DNA from: Ectocarpus siliculosus
Lineage: Eukaryota > Sar > Phaeophyceae > Ectocarpales > Ectocarpaceae
Assembly (NCBI GenBank): GCA_000310025.1
Contig: FN648647.1
Location: 30,859 to 94,858, forward strand
Reading direction: 5' to 3'
DNA length: 64,000 bases
The notes beneath the pieces are model-generated. The model did not search any database. It was not told where the DNA came from and was given only the letters and a program-made list of their open reading frames with translations. Positions 1 through 13,618 of the stretch are shown here, one piece after another. Position 1 is the stretch's first letter. Every line of letters starts with the position of its first letter. The position numbers and the translations under genes are program-made.

Positions 1-3000
1 ACAGCCGCCTGGGACGTGTGGACGCTCGGGATCCTACTCTTCGAGCTAGCTTTCGGCCATCCGCCGCCGGCGTACGGCGAGTCTCTTCGTCGAGGGCTCT
101 CCTCCTTGACGCTTGACAACGCCACCAGCGGCGGCACCAAGGTCACCCCGGTTCCGAAGCTCGACGATCTGGTGACCGCGATCCAGTACGATTTTCTTTC
201 GGCGGTCGGCGGACTCACCAACAAAGAAGAGGGGAAAGAGGGGAACGGGGTGGGGTTGGCGACAGCGCACGTCGGCGATTCTCCTCTCGAGAAGGCACTG
301 GGATGTATGTCCCTAGGGGCTGCCATAGGAGAGGGAGATCCATTCCATGTGGCTTCGTCTGCAGGCGTGGGAGAAGGCACGTCTGCCATCTGGGACGATG
401 GTCGGAAATCGGTCCACCGGTTTCGACGAGCTTGGGTCCGGCGGCAGTTGCAGATGGAGGAGGGCGGGGATCTCGATGTGACGACATGGCAGACGTTTCA
501 GGAGAAACTCCGAGATCACCTGGATGTCTCCGTTGCCTCGGCGGTGGCAGCAACTACCCCGTGGTCGCCGATAAGCGGGGGAGACGAAGGCGGCGGCAGA
601 AAGAAGGTCGGGGCCGTCCATCATGACCACGGTGTGCCCCTTTCCAGCAAACGAATGACACGGCAGGCGACCGAAGTCGCCGTCGACAGGACCGCGGCGC
701 AACTGGTAGGAGCGGACCCCAGGGGGACCGGTCGACTTCCGTTCTCGGTCGTGCGGGGCGTCGTGCGTGATGAGCTCCAGCTGCCTTTCTCGACCAGCGA
801 AGCCGATCTCGTCGCGTTTTGCCTTCGAGACGCAGGAGGGCCGGAAGGCAGCGGCGGCGATGCTGAAGGCCGCGACGCTGACAGTCCTGCCGGCCAATCT
901 TACCGCGAAGGCGAAGGGAATGTTTTGTACATCCCTTTGGTGCACGTTCTTCGTGCGGCCAGCCTATCCTCTGCCGCCTCCGGCCCCGGCCTATCAAGGT
1001 CGTTACGCGCAGGAGACGACACGTTGCATCCCCCAACCCCGGCGTCTTTCGTAGAGCTCCTCTTTGCCTGCCTGGAGCCGAACCCGAATCGCCGTCCCTC
1101 TTCGGCTAGTCTTCTGGGTTTTCCTTTTTTTTCTCCCCGCCGACAGCGAACGAGTGGCGAAGATGACCTCAAGGCCGCTGCGGAGTACATGGCCGGGTCT
1201 GGAAACGACTTGTCGCCGACGATGGCGTTGCGTGATCGTGTGGAGTCCCGAATCCAAGCTCTGGAGGCTGCGTCTTCTCAACCCAAGAACAGCCAGGAGG
1301 CTGTGTGTATGCTAAACCATCACTCTTCGACCAGGGCGAGGCCTGTCCGCGGAAGGGGAGGCGACGGTGCCTCGGCAAACGTCGGCGTAGGCGTGCTAGT
1401 GGAGGCCTTGAAGGAGCTGGAGGGTCTGGTGCATCGATCATCGCCGCCTGTTGACCGTCTGGGCGAGGATGACTACCCGCAGCAGGCCCGCAGGGTGACC
1501 CTCGGCCACTCGAAACTGATCGGCGAGATCTTCGAGACTGGTGTTCTAGTGAGAGCGACGGCGCTCGCCCTTAGGTTCTTAGATCGAGAAGAGGTGCGTG
1601 CTTATTCTCCGACTAGGGTTTCATTTGCAGAAGAGGTCTGGTCATCACAGGTATCCTTTCTACTAAATCTTTTGTTGTGTAGAGCTTTGACTGCACCTGT
1701 TTTTCCTCCTCTCTGGCCTATGCCACATAGATTCACAAACCAACACCACACGGCGAGACCCAAAGTTGTCACAAAGACGATTGGTTGTAGCAGCTGGTAC
1801 GATATAGGAGGGCCAACAAAACTGCGCATTCCATGGAGGTTGACGTGTCTTGGGTTCTCTAGATTAAGATGTGCCCCGACTTGGTGGGGCGCACCCCGAG
1901 CCCCTCGCCACCCTTGCCTATTTTTCTTGCTCTGTTTCACCACAGTGTCTACAAACCACCCACCCCCACTCTCCGACAACGGTCCCAATTTACAATCTCG
2001 TGTGCCTGCTTTACGAAATGTTCCTCTTGCCTATGGGACCCAACCGCATGAAGCAGGCCGAGGCAGTAGGCCGCGGGGTTTCGGGCGTCGGTTTCGTGGA
2101 AGGCGACCCTAAAAAAACTGTAGGGGCCCGCGTCCTCCTCGCTCTGGCCAGGGTGCTCGAGGGGCTGCTGTCGGACCTGAGGAGACCAGGCAGTGCGGTT
2201 CGGCCGTACGCCGACATCGTCTTGCGGTGTCTTGTCACCCTGTTTCTCGGGGAGGAGGGGTTTCTTGCCGTCAGGGTACGCGCTTTGGTTCTTTGTCGTT
2301 GCTCGCCACCTTGGCAACCTCCCACCCACGCGGGTGCTCTTAGTTTTCGAGTGTCTCTACCAATACCATATGGGCGTTTAGTTTCTCATCAAAGACGGGT
2401 TTTGCGGTCATCAAGGGGACGTCACCGAGACTGCACCTAGGAGTTGCTGCAAAGGTGCACGTTTCTTCCGCGATGCTGCAGAGCAAAGGCACGAAAACCA
2501 GCGGTATTTTTTCAGGTTCGTTCACTTCTTCCCTCGACTCTCTCGGGAAAATGACAAACGCGCTCGCTTCCCGCTCGTCCGCTTCCGCTGCGTCGCGCAG
2601 TATGGCAATATCAGCAACACTACGGTCGGGAAGCCTGGTGCTGCAACCGAAAGCGCGCAGTACAATTCAAGCACGGGCGGCTGCGAAGGTGGGAAGTCGC
2701 ACTGGCAGCCTGCCATATCGCAGATGTTCGAAGGACTGCTGGTCGAAGCGGTGGGAGAGACGGGAGAGGGAGGGTACTCATACCTCACCATCCAGAGGTA
2801 TATTCGCAGGTGTGCGTTGGCGACACATCAACCTGGAGCGGGTGCATTGTACGGTGATAGTGATGATCTGGAAGGGCTTGGGGATGCTAGTGGCGACTGG
2901 GCAAGCTCCTCCTCCGATGACGAAGATGACGGCCGCGATGATGACAACGCCGGCTTTGGCGACACTCGCGGGGCCAGCACCACGGGGAGCAGCGGTCTCA

Positions 3001-6000
3001 TCCGGTCACATGTACCACCCATGTTCGTGCGCGCATCCACGTACTTCGCCGAGCTCCTGGCATTAGGGAGGGTTCTGTATGCACTCCATCGAGGCAGCCG
3101 AACAACCACCGGCGGATTCGCCAGCGCCACAGGCCGGGCTCGCCGACAGGCGACCGCGTACTGCCTGACGGTAGTGCGGATGTGCTGCGACGTCGGCAGC
3201 GGGGGGCTCGACAAAACCGAGCCTCTCGGCTGGATGGGTGGCGGGCGGGAGCTGGACGAGGACGGGGCCACCCTGCAGCGGACGCAGCTCTTGGTGGACG
3301 CGCGCCTCGGGGAGAAGCTGGCGCCGTGTCTCCACGACCCCGACCCCGACGTCCGAAGAGACGCCGTTAGCTGCGCGCTGTCGGCCCTCCAAGGGGGACA
3401 CAAGCGCCTCCAGTGGGTTTCCATGTCGGTTCGGCGGTTGGACCCGCGGGCTCTCCTGTCGCTGGGGTTCTGCACGACGGTGTGGGTTTCGGCGTTTGCG
3501 GCGATAATCCGCGGCCGCGGCGCTCCCGCCTTGGGGTCCGCCAACCCCAGCCGCTCAGCCCGCGAGTCGGAAGAAAACTTGAGGAGAATGGCCCTCCAGT
3601 GTCTCGGGTACATGGCCGAGGGTGGAGACCTTGCCACGTACAGCTGGCGCGGGTGTCGGGTGCTGTCTGCCCTGCAAGGGCTACTCAGCCGTGGCGGACC
3701 TCCGGGTGTGGGTGAGTTGATGCCGGGGGGTCGTAGCGGCGGCGACGGTCGTGAAGGGGGGGGGCGGGTTGACTCCAACGGGTGGAAGGAAGAGGTCGTG
3801 AGAGTGCTTCAGTCTCTCGCCCAAAACGGGTCAGGGGGAACCCAATCCATGATTCGTGCGCAGCCCGGGCTCACTGGGGCGCTAGGGGACCCGCAGGTGA
3901 TTCTTAGTTCGGAATCGTTGCCCTCTCCCAAGGGGTTAGCGTCCACGGCCACCGAGCTGTTGAAAGGGGCCGGTACGCAAAACGAGATATTGGCCCTAGT
4001 GCACCGCGTCAGATCGATGTTGGCGACGGCGGTTCGGATTGGCGACCGAAGGGTTCTTGGGTCAACCGACCGTCTAGGAACTATGAACACCCCTGAGGCT
4101 ACCAGTGTCACGATGTCATTGGTGTGGGGCTGGATGCAGAGGGCTCTACTGCAGCTTGCGCGCGATGAGTCGGACCACCCGTCGACCGCGGCCAGGGCGT
4201 CCCTCGCGTGGGAGTGTCTCGGGCTGATGCACTTCCTTCTGGGCACGGCGGCGGCTTGCAAGCTTGCTCGCTGCAAGATTCATCCTGACCTCGCTGGCGA
4301 GGTTTCTCGAGCATCCGGTGGCGGAGACATCGGTACATCCTCGCCGTCAGATGGCAAAGGCAACGGCCGTGACACAACCACCCCCGACGCAACTTTTGAT
4401 TTGGCGAGGGCGCAAACGGGGTTGGAAACCCTGGTGCTTCTTTTGTCAATGGAAGCCCCGACGCCGCTCGATCTTTACCGGGCCCACCCCATCCCACCCC
4501 TCGCAGTAGGGGCGACCGATACGCTGGCAGAAGCCCTGGCCCACGGGGACCGGGAAACGGTTGACGCCATGGAGAACCACGGCTTGGGAGTGCGGCTTGG
4601 TCAGGCGGTAGAAGCGTCGACGCGGCTTACACGAGAAAGCCGCCGGCTAGGGGTGGAAGAAGTTCACCTGCTACGAACATACCCCGCCGGAAGGCTGGCG
4701 AGAGTGAAGCTATTTGATCGAATTTTGTGCCACCGAGGGGACCGCGGCGGCGGCGGCGGCGGCGGCCGCGGGCTGCAAGCCCAACTTATAGTTTCCGGCC
4801 TTGTGGAGTTTATCGCGATAAATATGCTGCCCGATTGCGCCGTAACGGACATCGTTAGCACACGGCTTCCGGCCGCTTTCGTGCGGTACAACGGGACCCC
4901 GCTCGTGAGAAACGAGGGCATCGCGTTTCTGGAGCGGGTGGTTGCGAGGCGCGCTGGTTGCCCCGCCGTCGCCCGCGAAACCGCGAGGCAGGCCGTGAGG
5001 CATGGCCTTCCACCCGCAGAGTGCACCCGTCTCAGAGGAAATCGCCACCGGTCTGTACGAGCCGGGGTGAGTGCGTGTCTCAGGTGCCTGGCTCGGTTGG
5101 AGAGTCCTCCCGTCGACAGGGCGTTAAAGCTCGCAGGCGTCCCGCGGCGGGCTGTGCTTCGTGCCAGGAGAGACCATGGGGCTGCCGAGACCAGGCGGCA
5201 GTGGGCTCGTTGGGTTCGCCGTAAGGCTACCACCCTTGGCGAGGCTCCACCGACGCCGAGCACCCACGTGGCGCCCATCGAGGATAGGACCTTCGACAAC
5301 GGAGAACCGCAAGCACTGGCACGGCACGATGTCCATAGCACGACAGTTACGCCGCAACCGAACAACATACAGGCAGCGCTAGGCGTCGGGATCGATGCAC
5401 CGCACCGCAGGGAGAACAGACCCCTTTCTTTCGTTGCAGAAGGGGCAGATGGTGCAGCCGGTAAATCACCAATACCGAACAACACATCAACCGCACCCGA
5501 GAAGGAAAAGAACGCCGTGCTGACAATAGAGGGGGAACTATCGACGTTGTCCGTCCCCGGTATGCGTGGGCTTCTCGCAGCGGAACTCGCCACCGCCGAA
5601 GAGAGCATTCGTGTCATCGAAGTCGGCGGTAGCAGCAACGGAAGTAGTACCGGTGGTGGCGATACCTCTCGCCAAGCTCCTACTGCTACCAGAACAGCTC
5701 CATCTTCGACCTCGGATGGTAGGTCGACCCTGAAACTCGCGCTACCAAGCGTGATCGCCGCCCAGTTGTACACACGCTGTCTCGCTGGAGTTCTCCGTGT
5801 CCCGGGGCTTCTGTTCGTGGAGGTGAGAAGTGGCCGTTGGCATAGATTCTCTCTCGTGTGCTTGTCTGTCTTCTCTACTGGTATTGTCTTGTGGACCCTT
5901 CGGGTCCATTTTATTCGAGTATTCCTTTCTAGGGTAAGTCAGCCTGTGACCACGGGAATCGACCGCGTCATGTGTTAGATCGGTATGGACAGACGAAGAA

Positions 6001-9000
6001 TTGTACTAGGTAGAGAGATCGGAAGGGTTTTATAGATGTGAAGACAATCACAACAACAACTACTGCAACTACCACAAGCTGGCACCGGAACCAGTTACAA
6101 CAAGATGTCTCCGAAACAGTCACGCAGGAAACCAGCTCCAAACGATCTTGTCCCTGTTCTCTACGGCCCAAATTCCATGTTTGTCTGTGATTTGAGTTAG
6201 TTCGTGACACCGGATTTCGCTCATAGCATGTGAGAACAAAGTAGGAAAGCGGAGGTACAAGCCAGAGGGTAGAACGACTTTCAATAGTCCAATACACCAA
6301 CAGCGGTGGCAACAGCAGCAGCAATAACGCGTCTTGTTTTCGCGAACCAATCGCCTTAAGGTCGAAGGCAAAGGAAAACTCGCTTGGAATGGAGAAGAAA
6401 TCGTCCCAGATGAAGTCGCTCCTCGCCGTCTCCAGTCAGCACTGTCACCAGCGCCAGCCACGCCCCCGCTGTCGAGGCAGCCTCCACCACCTGCTTATGC
6501 GTCACCCCCGAAGGGAGATTCAAGAACCCCCTCCTCACGACGACACCCGATCATCGTCGGGTCAGATCGACCGTCTTCTGTTGGCGAATCTCGAACCCCA
6601 CCAGTGCCTGACGGTTTTAAGAAAGGGAAGCAAGGGGTGCAGAAGACTTCGCCAGTACAAGGTGGCGGCGGTGCGCAAGGCATTTCGAAATTCTCCTGGT
6701 TAGGCGGCCGGGCACCCGGCACCACCAAGAGAAACAGCGACGATGAAGAAGACAACGACAACCGCGTGGCCCACCGTCTGGGTGCTAGGGTCAACCTGGA
6801 CGCAGCTGGTGAGGACTCCGCTCCACCTCGAGGACCTGCAGCACTAGCGTCACGATCAGCACCACTCCTATCCCCTCAGGAGCAGCGCGCGCGCGTGGCA
6901 GTCGCACTCGATCGCATGGGAGCATCCGTAGTGGAGGTGAGAGACGCGTTCCAACGGTGGGTCCCGCGCGGACGGGCGACCGCACGGCCGAGTGAGTCTC
7001 GTGCACAGCGGGCAAAGAGCAAGAAGACCGTTTCGTTCTCCGACTCCGAAACTGCCGCAGAAGGCGGGCCCGACGATGATCACACGGCCGCTCTTTCTAA
7101 GGAGGGGATGGTGCACGCTATGGCAGAACTTCGGCTTCCTCTCGAAACGGCGGAACAAGCCTGCGACGGGGCGGGCGGGGACGGGGCGACTGCAGGAAGG
7201 GCTGCTTGTACTTTCTCTGATTTCGTCTGCCGTTACGCGGATGCCTCTGGGCTCCTGAAGGAAACCACATCTTCCGGCAGGAAAAGTCAAGGAGAGATCT
7301 GGGCGGAAGGACGCGGTGGGATGTGGACCGCGATCCCACTGAACGAGTGCAGGGGCGCCAGAATAATTTTCGATGAGCAAGCCGAGGAGCACAATCAAGA
7401 AGACAAGTCAGACGACGGAGGTAAGACCACCATCGGGCGTTGTGCTTGACGTCGATGCGGTTGATAGGGGAGGGCCTATTCCTCCAAACAAGCAGGCCGA
7501 ACACCTCTTCATGTAGAGCAATACGTTTGAAGACGGCACAGCTTGCCGACAATCTTCGGAAACGACAACTTATCGTGCTAAACCCCCACGCCGACAGCTA
7601 CCAAATCTATTGCGTCTCACTCGCGCTGTTGGCTGCTTTACAAAAGGCTTAAGCCTGGAACAAAGTCTCGACAAAGAGGGCGCCATCGCGACTCTGGAGC
7701 GTCTTCGGGTGGAAAATCCCGACGGGGTTGCGCTGAAGAGCTACTTCGACGACCGCGGCGGTGTGATCGATGAGCTCTTCGGCGGTCGGGTTTCATTCCA
7801 GGTTCGGTGGGAAACCCGATGGGTCGAAGAGTTTTGACACTCAACAACCGCTGATTTCCGCGTTTCGCGTTAAAGTCGAGGTGGTTTCATCACGAGGGCA
7901 AATGCTGTCAAATATTGAGCAGAGAAGACATTCCCAACAAAAAGAAGAACAGAGGTTACTCCAAGCATGAGGAACCGTGGCACTTCGTGCACATGACACA
8001 CAAAGATGGGATGGACCAAGGATACAAGCATCCCCAATACCCTTGAACGATGTGAGCTGGCCCTGAGTTTCCCGGACAAACCACCGGATACCCCCCGTTC
8101 CCCCTTCCCCCCCCGCTTGCGCCAACCCCAACCAGGAACTCGTGAGGGCCATTCTGATTCTCGACCCCAGAGCATTGACGCTCCACAGCCCTGGTCACAC
8201 CTCCACACTCGATGATGCCAGCGGTGTCGGCATTCCATCGAACGCCCGAACAAACGTATCTAGTCCGGGGGGGTACTTCGACGGCATGCCCGGGCGCGTG
8301 CTCGGCGATGGCGGTGGCGGCGACGCAAACGGGAACGACCACCACCAGGGGCATCGTTCTCGATCCTCTTCAACGGAGGAGAAAGCGCGCTCGCCCCCCC
8401 CACCCTACCCGGGATCTCAAAGGGAGGATGGCACTAGGGTCAAGGCCGCCGCTGCGGTCAACGATCGGGACGAAGAAAGGTCGACGGCGGTAGGGGTCGC
8501 GGCGGCGGCCGCACGCCTGCGCTTGGAGCGCGACGAAATGGAAGAGCGTCGTGCGTGGGCGCAGAGGACGGTTGTTGGACGGACGTTCAGATCGAGCCGT
8601 CCGGCGGCACCGCCGAGTTCTTTGGGTGCTGCTCGTCCACAACACGCGGGGCGGGAAACAAACCGTGTGTCTTCCAGCAACAAGGGCACAGGGGACGGCC
8701 TACTAGGTCAGGGGAGACCTACACGCCGAAGGCGTAGACACGCACAAACTACGAAGGATACGGCCCCTGCTGACGTCACGGCTGCCAGCGAGACAGACGA
8801 AACCGCTGGTGACGTCGTATCTCGAGCCTTTGAGCGGTACGCAAGCGACCGAGACAGGGACCGAGAGCGAGGCTTTGGTGGCGGGAGGGTAGGACAGCGG
8901 CCTTGGCTACACCCCGCGTCGTCCACCTCTTTTGCCCTGCCTGGTGATAGTGAGCGACAGCAGCGTTCGCCGTGGACGTTGCGAATTGATGGCGAGTCCG

Positions 9001-9927
9001 GTGCAGAGTCAGACGGAAGCTCCGCGGAGAACGACGACTACGCAAACGCTTCCACTCTCGGCTACAAGCGACGACAATCTCGAACGGACCGAGAGGCGCA
9101 GCAAACAGGGGTACCGCCATCGGACATATATCGCGGCGCCCCCTTGGGGAATGGGACAGGACAGCAGGTGATGGGGGTGAACAGCGGCGACGAGGGCGGG
9201 GGGCGCAGCCGGCGGAGTTCGTTTGTATGGAGGCGATCGATGGAAAGAGAGGGTGCGGGAGAACACGGGGAGGGGCTGGGTGGCGGCGACGGTGCCGAGA
9301 GGTACGGCAGTGGCAGCGGCGACGAACGGGGATACGGGGACGGCGATGCTGCTGTCGGCAGTCCAGAGAGAGAAAGAGCTCTTCGGGGGGCTTTCGACAT
9401 GTACGATCTCAACGGCGACGGCTTCATCACGTATCTGGAGGTCTGTGACGGTACACGAACATGAGTGGCATGCACCATGCACACAGGCCTTGGTCCGCTG
9501 ATGTCACGAAAGCAAACGATTGCCGCAGTCGAGCAGAGAGGTGCTACAGTTGCTCGTCACGCAACCGTATTGGCGCAGCTCACCTCTGGGAGAAATGGCG
9601 GCTGTACAGTGCTCCCACCGGCTGACAGAAGATCTTTCCTCCGAATGACCTCCAATGTGTATCGTCACAATAAGTGTCGTTGGCCATTCAAGAAAGTGTG
9701 ACCCCTCGCAATTCCCAACTTATACCCCAACACTCAATTCTTCGTAAAACGTCGTTCCGGATGTGTTTCTCCGTTTGCCCGCATCGCAGCTGAAAGCCGC
9801 GTTCCAGCAGCGAGGAGTGACAGCATCGGACGAAGACCTACGCGAGTGGATCAAACAACGGGACACCTCGGGAACCGGCGCCGTCGATTTCGCGGACTTT
9901 TCAAAGGCCTTCGTGTTTTCGTCGTAG
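1..9927 (+). CDS. Large protein-kinase-like protein with helical middle and C-terminal EF-hands (5' end outside window)
   Basis: Seven exons are proposed: 1-1593, 2057-2275, 2601-5822, 6361-7420, 7647-7801, 8136-9440 and 9790-9927, with GT-AG borders and compatible phases. The protein opens inside a kinase C-lobe (DVWTLGILLFEL, subdomain IX). About 320 residues later it shows the end of the lobe (ELLFACLEPNPNRRPS, subdomain XI). The long insertion between them holds an EF-hand-like stretch (DPRGTGRLPF). The 1100-residue middle is helical, Leu/Ala/Arg-rich and looks like ARM/HEAT sequence, followed by Ser/Pro-rich disorder. The C end carries one canonical EF-hand loop (DLNGDGFITYLE) and a second one (DTSGTGAVDFAD) before the stop at 9925-9927. 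The family is not recognised; kinases with ARM tails such as ULK4/Fused are a loose analogy only. The weakest junction is 5822/6361 (poor polypyrimidine tract), so 6361-9927 could be a separate EF-hand gene. EF-like segments on both sides favour one gene. Catalytic residues lie outside the window. Confidence 0.6.
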
Positions 9928-12900
9928 CATGATGTGACTTCATCGACCGATTGGTGTCGCCAAACGTTCAGCACTGAAAACGCCTTCGTTGAACGTCGTC
10001 GATCTTGTGCATGGATGATGGGTGCATGTGGGTACATAGCCTGTACAGTGGAAACCATACGTGTAAGTACTGACCAAAGGCGATTCAACACGAAAATTAG
10101 AGAGAGAGGGTGGGGCGTGGAAGCCATGTTTCGATGGCGGGAACTACAACATTATAACGTGTTGGTGACGAGCTTTTCACGAAGGACATGCAGCGTAGGT
10201 CGAGGTGGGAATGTCCGCTCCTGATCGCCGCCGTGTATTTCGTGTCGTATTTGGTGCGGTCTGTTGGTCTCAACGTTCGTTGTGTTTTCCATTCCAAACC
10301 TCTGTAGGTTTAGCCCCAGAGTATCATGTTCCCCAGAGCGCGAAAATTCATTGCTCCACATGGTTGGTGGGAGCGTAGCCTTCACCACCGAGTTACAATT
10401 AATCTGTAAAGGATGTTGGCAGGCAGGCCACAAAAAATCTTTTCACGGCGGTGTGAGTAGATGGGTGTAGAAGGGGGATAACCACAACAAGGACTGAAAC
10501 ACGGTTGTTGGAGCAGTGACGACAGCTTTCGGGAAAATATCATCCGGCGATGGTTGTGGGTCTACAGTACTTTGATACCTCCCGCGGTCGAAGCGAGTTG
10601 GGGTCCATGTAAGTGGTGGCGGTATGCTGTGAGTGGTGAGGTCATGAATGGGACGTGAATCCGAAACCCTGAACAAATCATCCAAATATCAGTCTGCCGG
10701 CGATCGATATGGTCGCCTGAGGCGCCACTCACGCGAACGCGTGTTTCGTGAGAGTTTTTGATGTCGCCGCCTTTGATACTTTGCTCGCTCCCAAGATTAA
10801 CGTTTTATGACCATCGGGCGCATTCCCTACCGTTTTATGCCTGCGGTTCTTTACCACAGCCAGACTTCGGGCGCTCAACCCTAAGGCGAGTGAATGTGCA
10901 GACTCATGCAACAGCATATCCGCGTGACCTCAATCGACCGTGCGGAAGTGTATCACTTCAGGTAGCGCAAACCAGGGTCAGCTATATAACAACTGGCCGT
11001 GCGCATGGCGCTTGACCTTCGTCATGATCGTCGAAAGCCCCCACCCACCCTTAATACACACAGTGCTACATGGAGACGTGTTTTTGTGAGGGAGCTCATA
11101 CCCCCTGCGCCATGCAGCTTGCCGTGACACCTCACCTCAGCGCACAGGGCATTCTGCAGCCAAGACAACGCCTCCACCTCCAAGCATGCCCTCCTCACGC
11201 GCTTGACAACGTCTCCTCGTGAGGAGGGGCAAGCGGAGGCAACCTCCACAAATGAAGCAGATCAAATATTTTTCGTCTCGCATTCACCCCAGTCTCTCTT
11301 CTCAAACAAATCGATGGATACTGCTGAAGTAGGCATTTACCGAACCACAAACGACAATCTCGTACTCAGGCATAGACTAGATCGCCAATGCAGGTCCTAT
11401 AGATTTTATCTGGGCAGAGAAAAGCATACCCTAAAAAGGACGGTTCAAGAGGAAAAGCCCCAACACCTTGAGATACCCTGGCACAACCCAATCATTTATT
11501 AGAAGAGAGAGTGCCCGGTACGACCTGTCATCAGCAACAGCAGGCGAGGAGGTTCTACAACCTGTACGCTCAGTCGGGGAAGCAACTGTAACACATTTCT
11601 GGCTCAAGACGAGAACCGACGGCAGCAACATGTCCTATCCTTCGCCGCACGGCATTGTCGGGCCGGCAAAGGGCGCGCCAACCCTTTTCTATGCAAGTGT
11701 TTCGCATTGCAAGGAAGGGTTGCCGCTCACTGCAACTCCACTACTCTCAGTTCCTACCGACAACGTAAGCCACGAAAGTTCCTACGGAAAACGCATTAGC
11801 CACAACCCCGAAAACAGGGGCCATCCAGGGGCAAGAAACCAATTTGCAATATTGAACACATGTTGTCGCGTGTTGCGTCGGAACGTCATGGTATGCCTCT
11901 AGCAGAACTCGAGGTTCTCATGGTGGCCGGTGGCGGTGTTTGCAGCGGTTGAAACACTGAATCGAGTTGATGGGCACGTGATCTTCCTTTGCGGTGGGTG
12001 CGTCTGTAACGTCCGGGAATTTACAGTCAACACAACGAACCGTTGTATTTCCAAGTCCAAGAAAGCTTGGCGGTCTCTGACAAAACGAAAACAAGCGAGA
12101 TACGCGACGGCCCAAGTGCGATTCTGGTCCGTACCGCAGTAAAACCGGAGTGACCCTCGCCTTCGTTGACTTGCTGCCTAAGCTGCACAAGCTGCGCTTG
12201 GCCCTTCCACATAACCAGCGGCATATCATGACGCACGTGCTTGTCAAAGCTGACAACAGAAGAAAAACTATAAATACGAGAGCGAAAGCATCCTTACCGC
12301 CCGTTGAACACAACTTGCTACGATAGGCAAGATACGTCGACGACACAAGAAAAAAATCAACTGCTGAACACACGAGAAGAAGCGTTCAAAACACAAAAAC
12401 ATGATCATCGCAACACGAGCGGCAGGTCGTGTGGAAGCAAAGGTCAGGCAGGCAGGCAAACAAGCCTGCCCTTAATACAGCTGCCTGGCTCTTCGTCCCA
12501 CACACGTACTTGTACACTCTACGGACCCGCGGCATATAATTACATCTACGAATCAAAGGAGAGGGGAGACAAAATTGGGGGTACGGCCGCGGCGGGGAAA
12601 TGCGCCAAGGCCAATCAACGCGTGAAATATCCCCGACCTAAAAGCCTCCAAAACCAAAGAGGGAAACGTGCTAGTCTTCGCGTCCGTCACAAGGGCCGGG
12701 TTGTTTTACCCCTCAGCGTCTTTCGTAAGCGCTCTAACCTCGCACCCATCTCTGTGTCGGCAGTCGTGAAGCCCCAAACCTGCACGTTCACGCACACACA
12801 CAAACAGTCAGGGCACGAATCGAAAGTGCACCCGACAACGGAACAGAGGGGAAGGGAATGTTAACGAGCTTCTCGATGCCGCGCGACTGCAGCTTGCGGA

Positions 12901-13600
12901 AACAAACACGTTTCGAGGGGGGGGGGGGTCAAACCCTTCTTTCAACGTGACAACAACAGAATTCCCGGCCCGCTTGAAAATAGAGCAGAAGCGCTCTGTT
13001 TTGGGAAGTTTAGCACCACTCCGCCGGCCTCGATCGGAGGCACATCCTCCACCTCCACTTGACTTCACAGTCGTTCGAGACAACCCGCTGAATGGCGATC
13101 GCTTCATTTCACTCGCTGTGGCTGAGATCGACCCACCGGGAACAGGCGTCGAACACTGCACGAAAATAATTGACATCCCTGGTGATAAAACCACGTGCGA
13201 ACGAAGCAAGAACGCACGTTCTGCGTATTGCAAGAGTGGAATGGAAGGCCACCATAGCTTCCGTTGCGTCTCCCTGGCACAACTTGAAGCGTGAAACCAT
13301 CCGTTGCTGAACATGAACCTAATGTCGAACCACAAAAATTACCTCGACGTCTGTTTGTAGACACGAAGTGATCCTTTGATTCGTCCTTCTACAACAACTT
13401 ACTTAACAAAAAACAAAAACTGACGCCCATCTCTACATGACAACGACAAAGCTTTGGAGAAACAAGCACCCCTCTCGGTGTGAACGCCAGTCTTTTCCCA
13501 ACACAAGGCTGGGCGTGAAACGATAACGCTAAGGAAAAAAAGGCAAGCGCATGCCCGAAACATAAAAAAAGTCAGTCATGGCAACAACACGAGCCCAGAC
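9928..13600. other. Gene-poor stretch between convergent genes
   Basis: No supportable coding exon is visible here. It should hold the 3' UTR of the kinase-like gene (+) and the 3' end of the OXR1-like gene (-), whose last coding exon, if there is one beyond 13619, was not located. Short open frames are present but lack domain signals and coherent splice sites. A poly-G run lies near 12918. Confidence 0.5.
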
Positions 13601-13618
13601 ACGAAACGGTAAACGCAC

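Noticed and set aside
12808-13335. 175-codon minus-strand frame
   Set aside because: No TLDc or other domain sequence and no fitting acceptor for the preceding exon; kept as non-coding.
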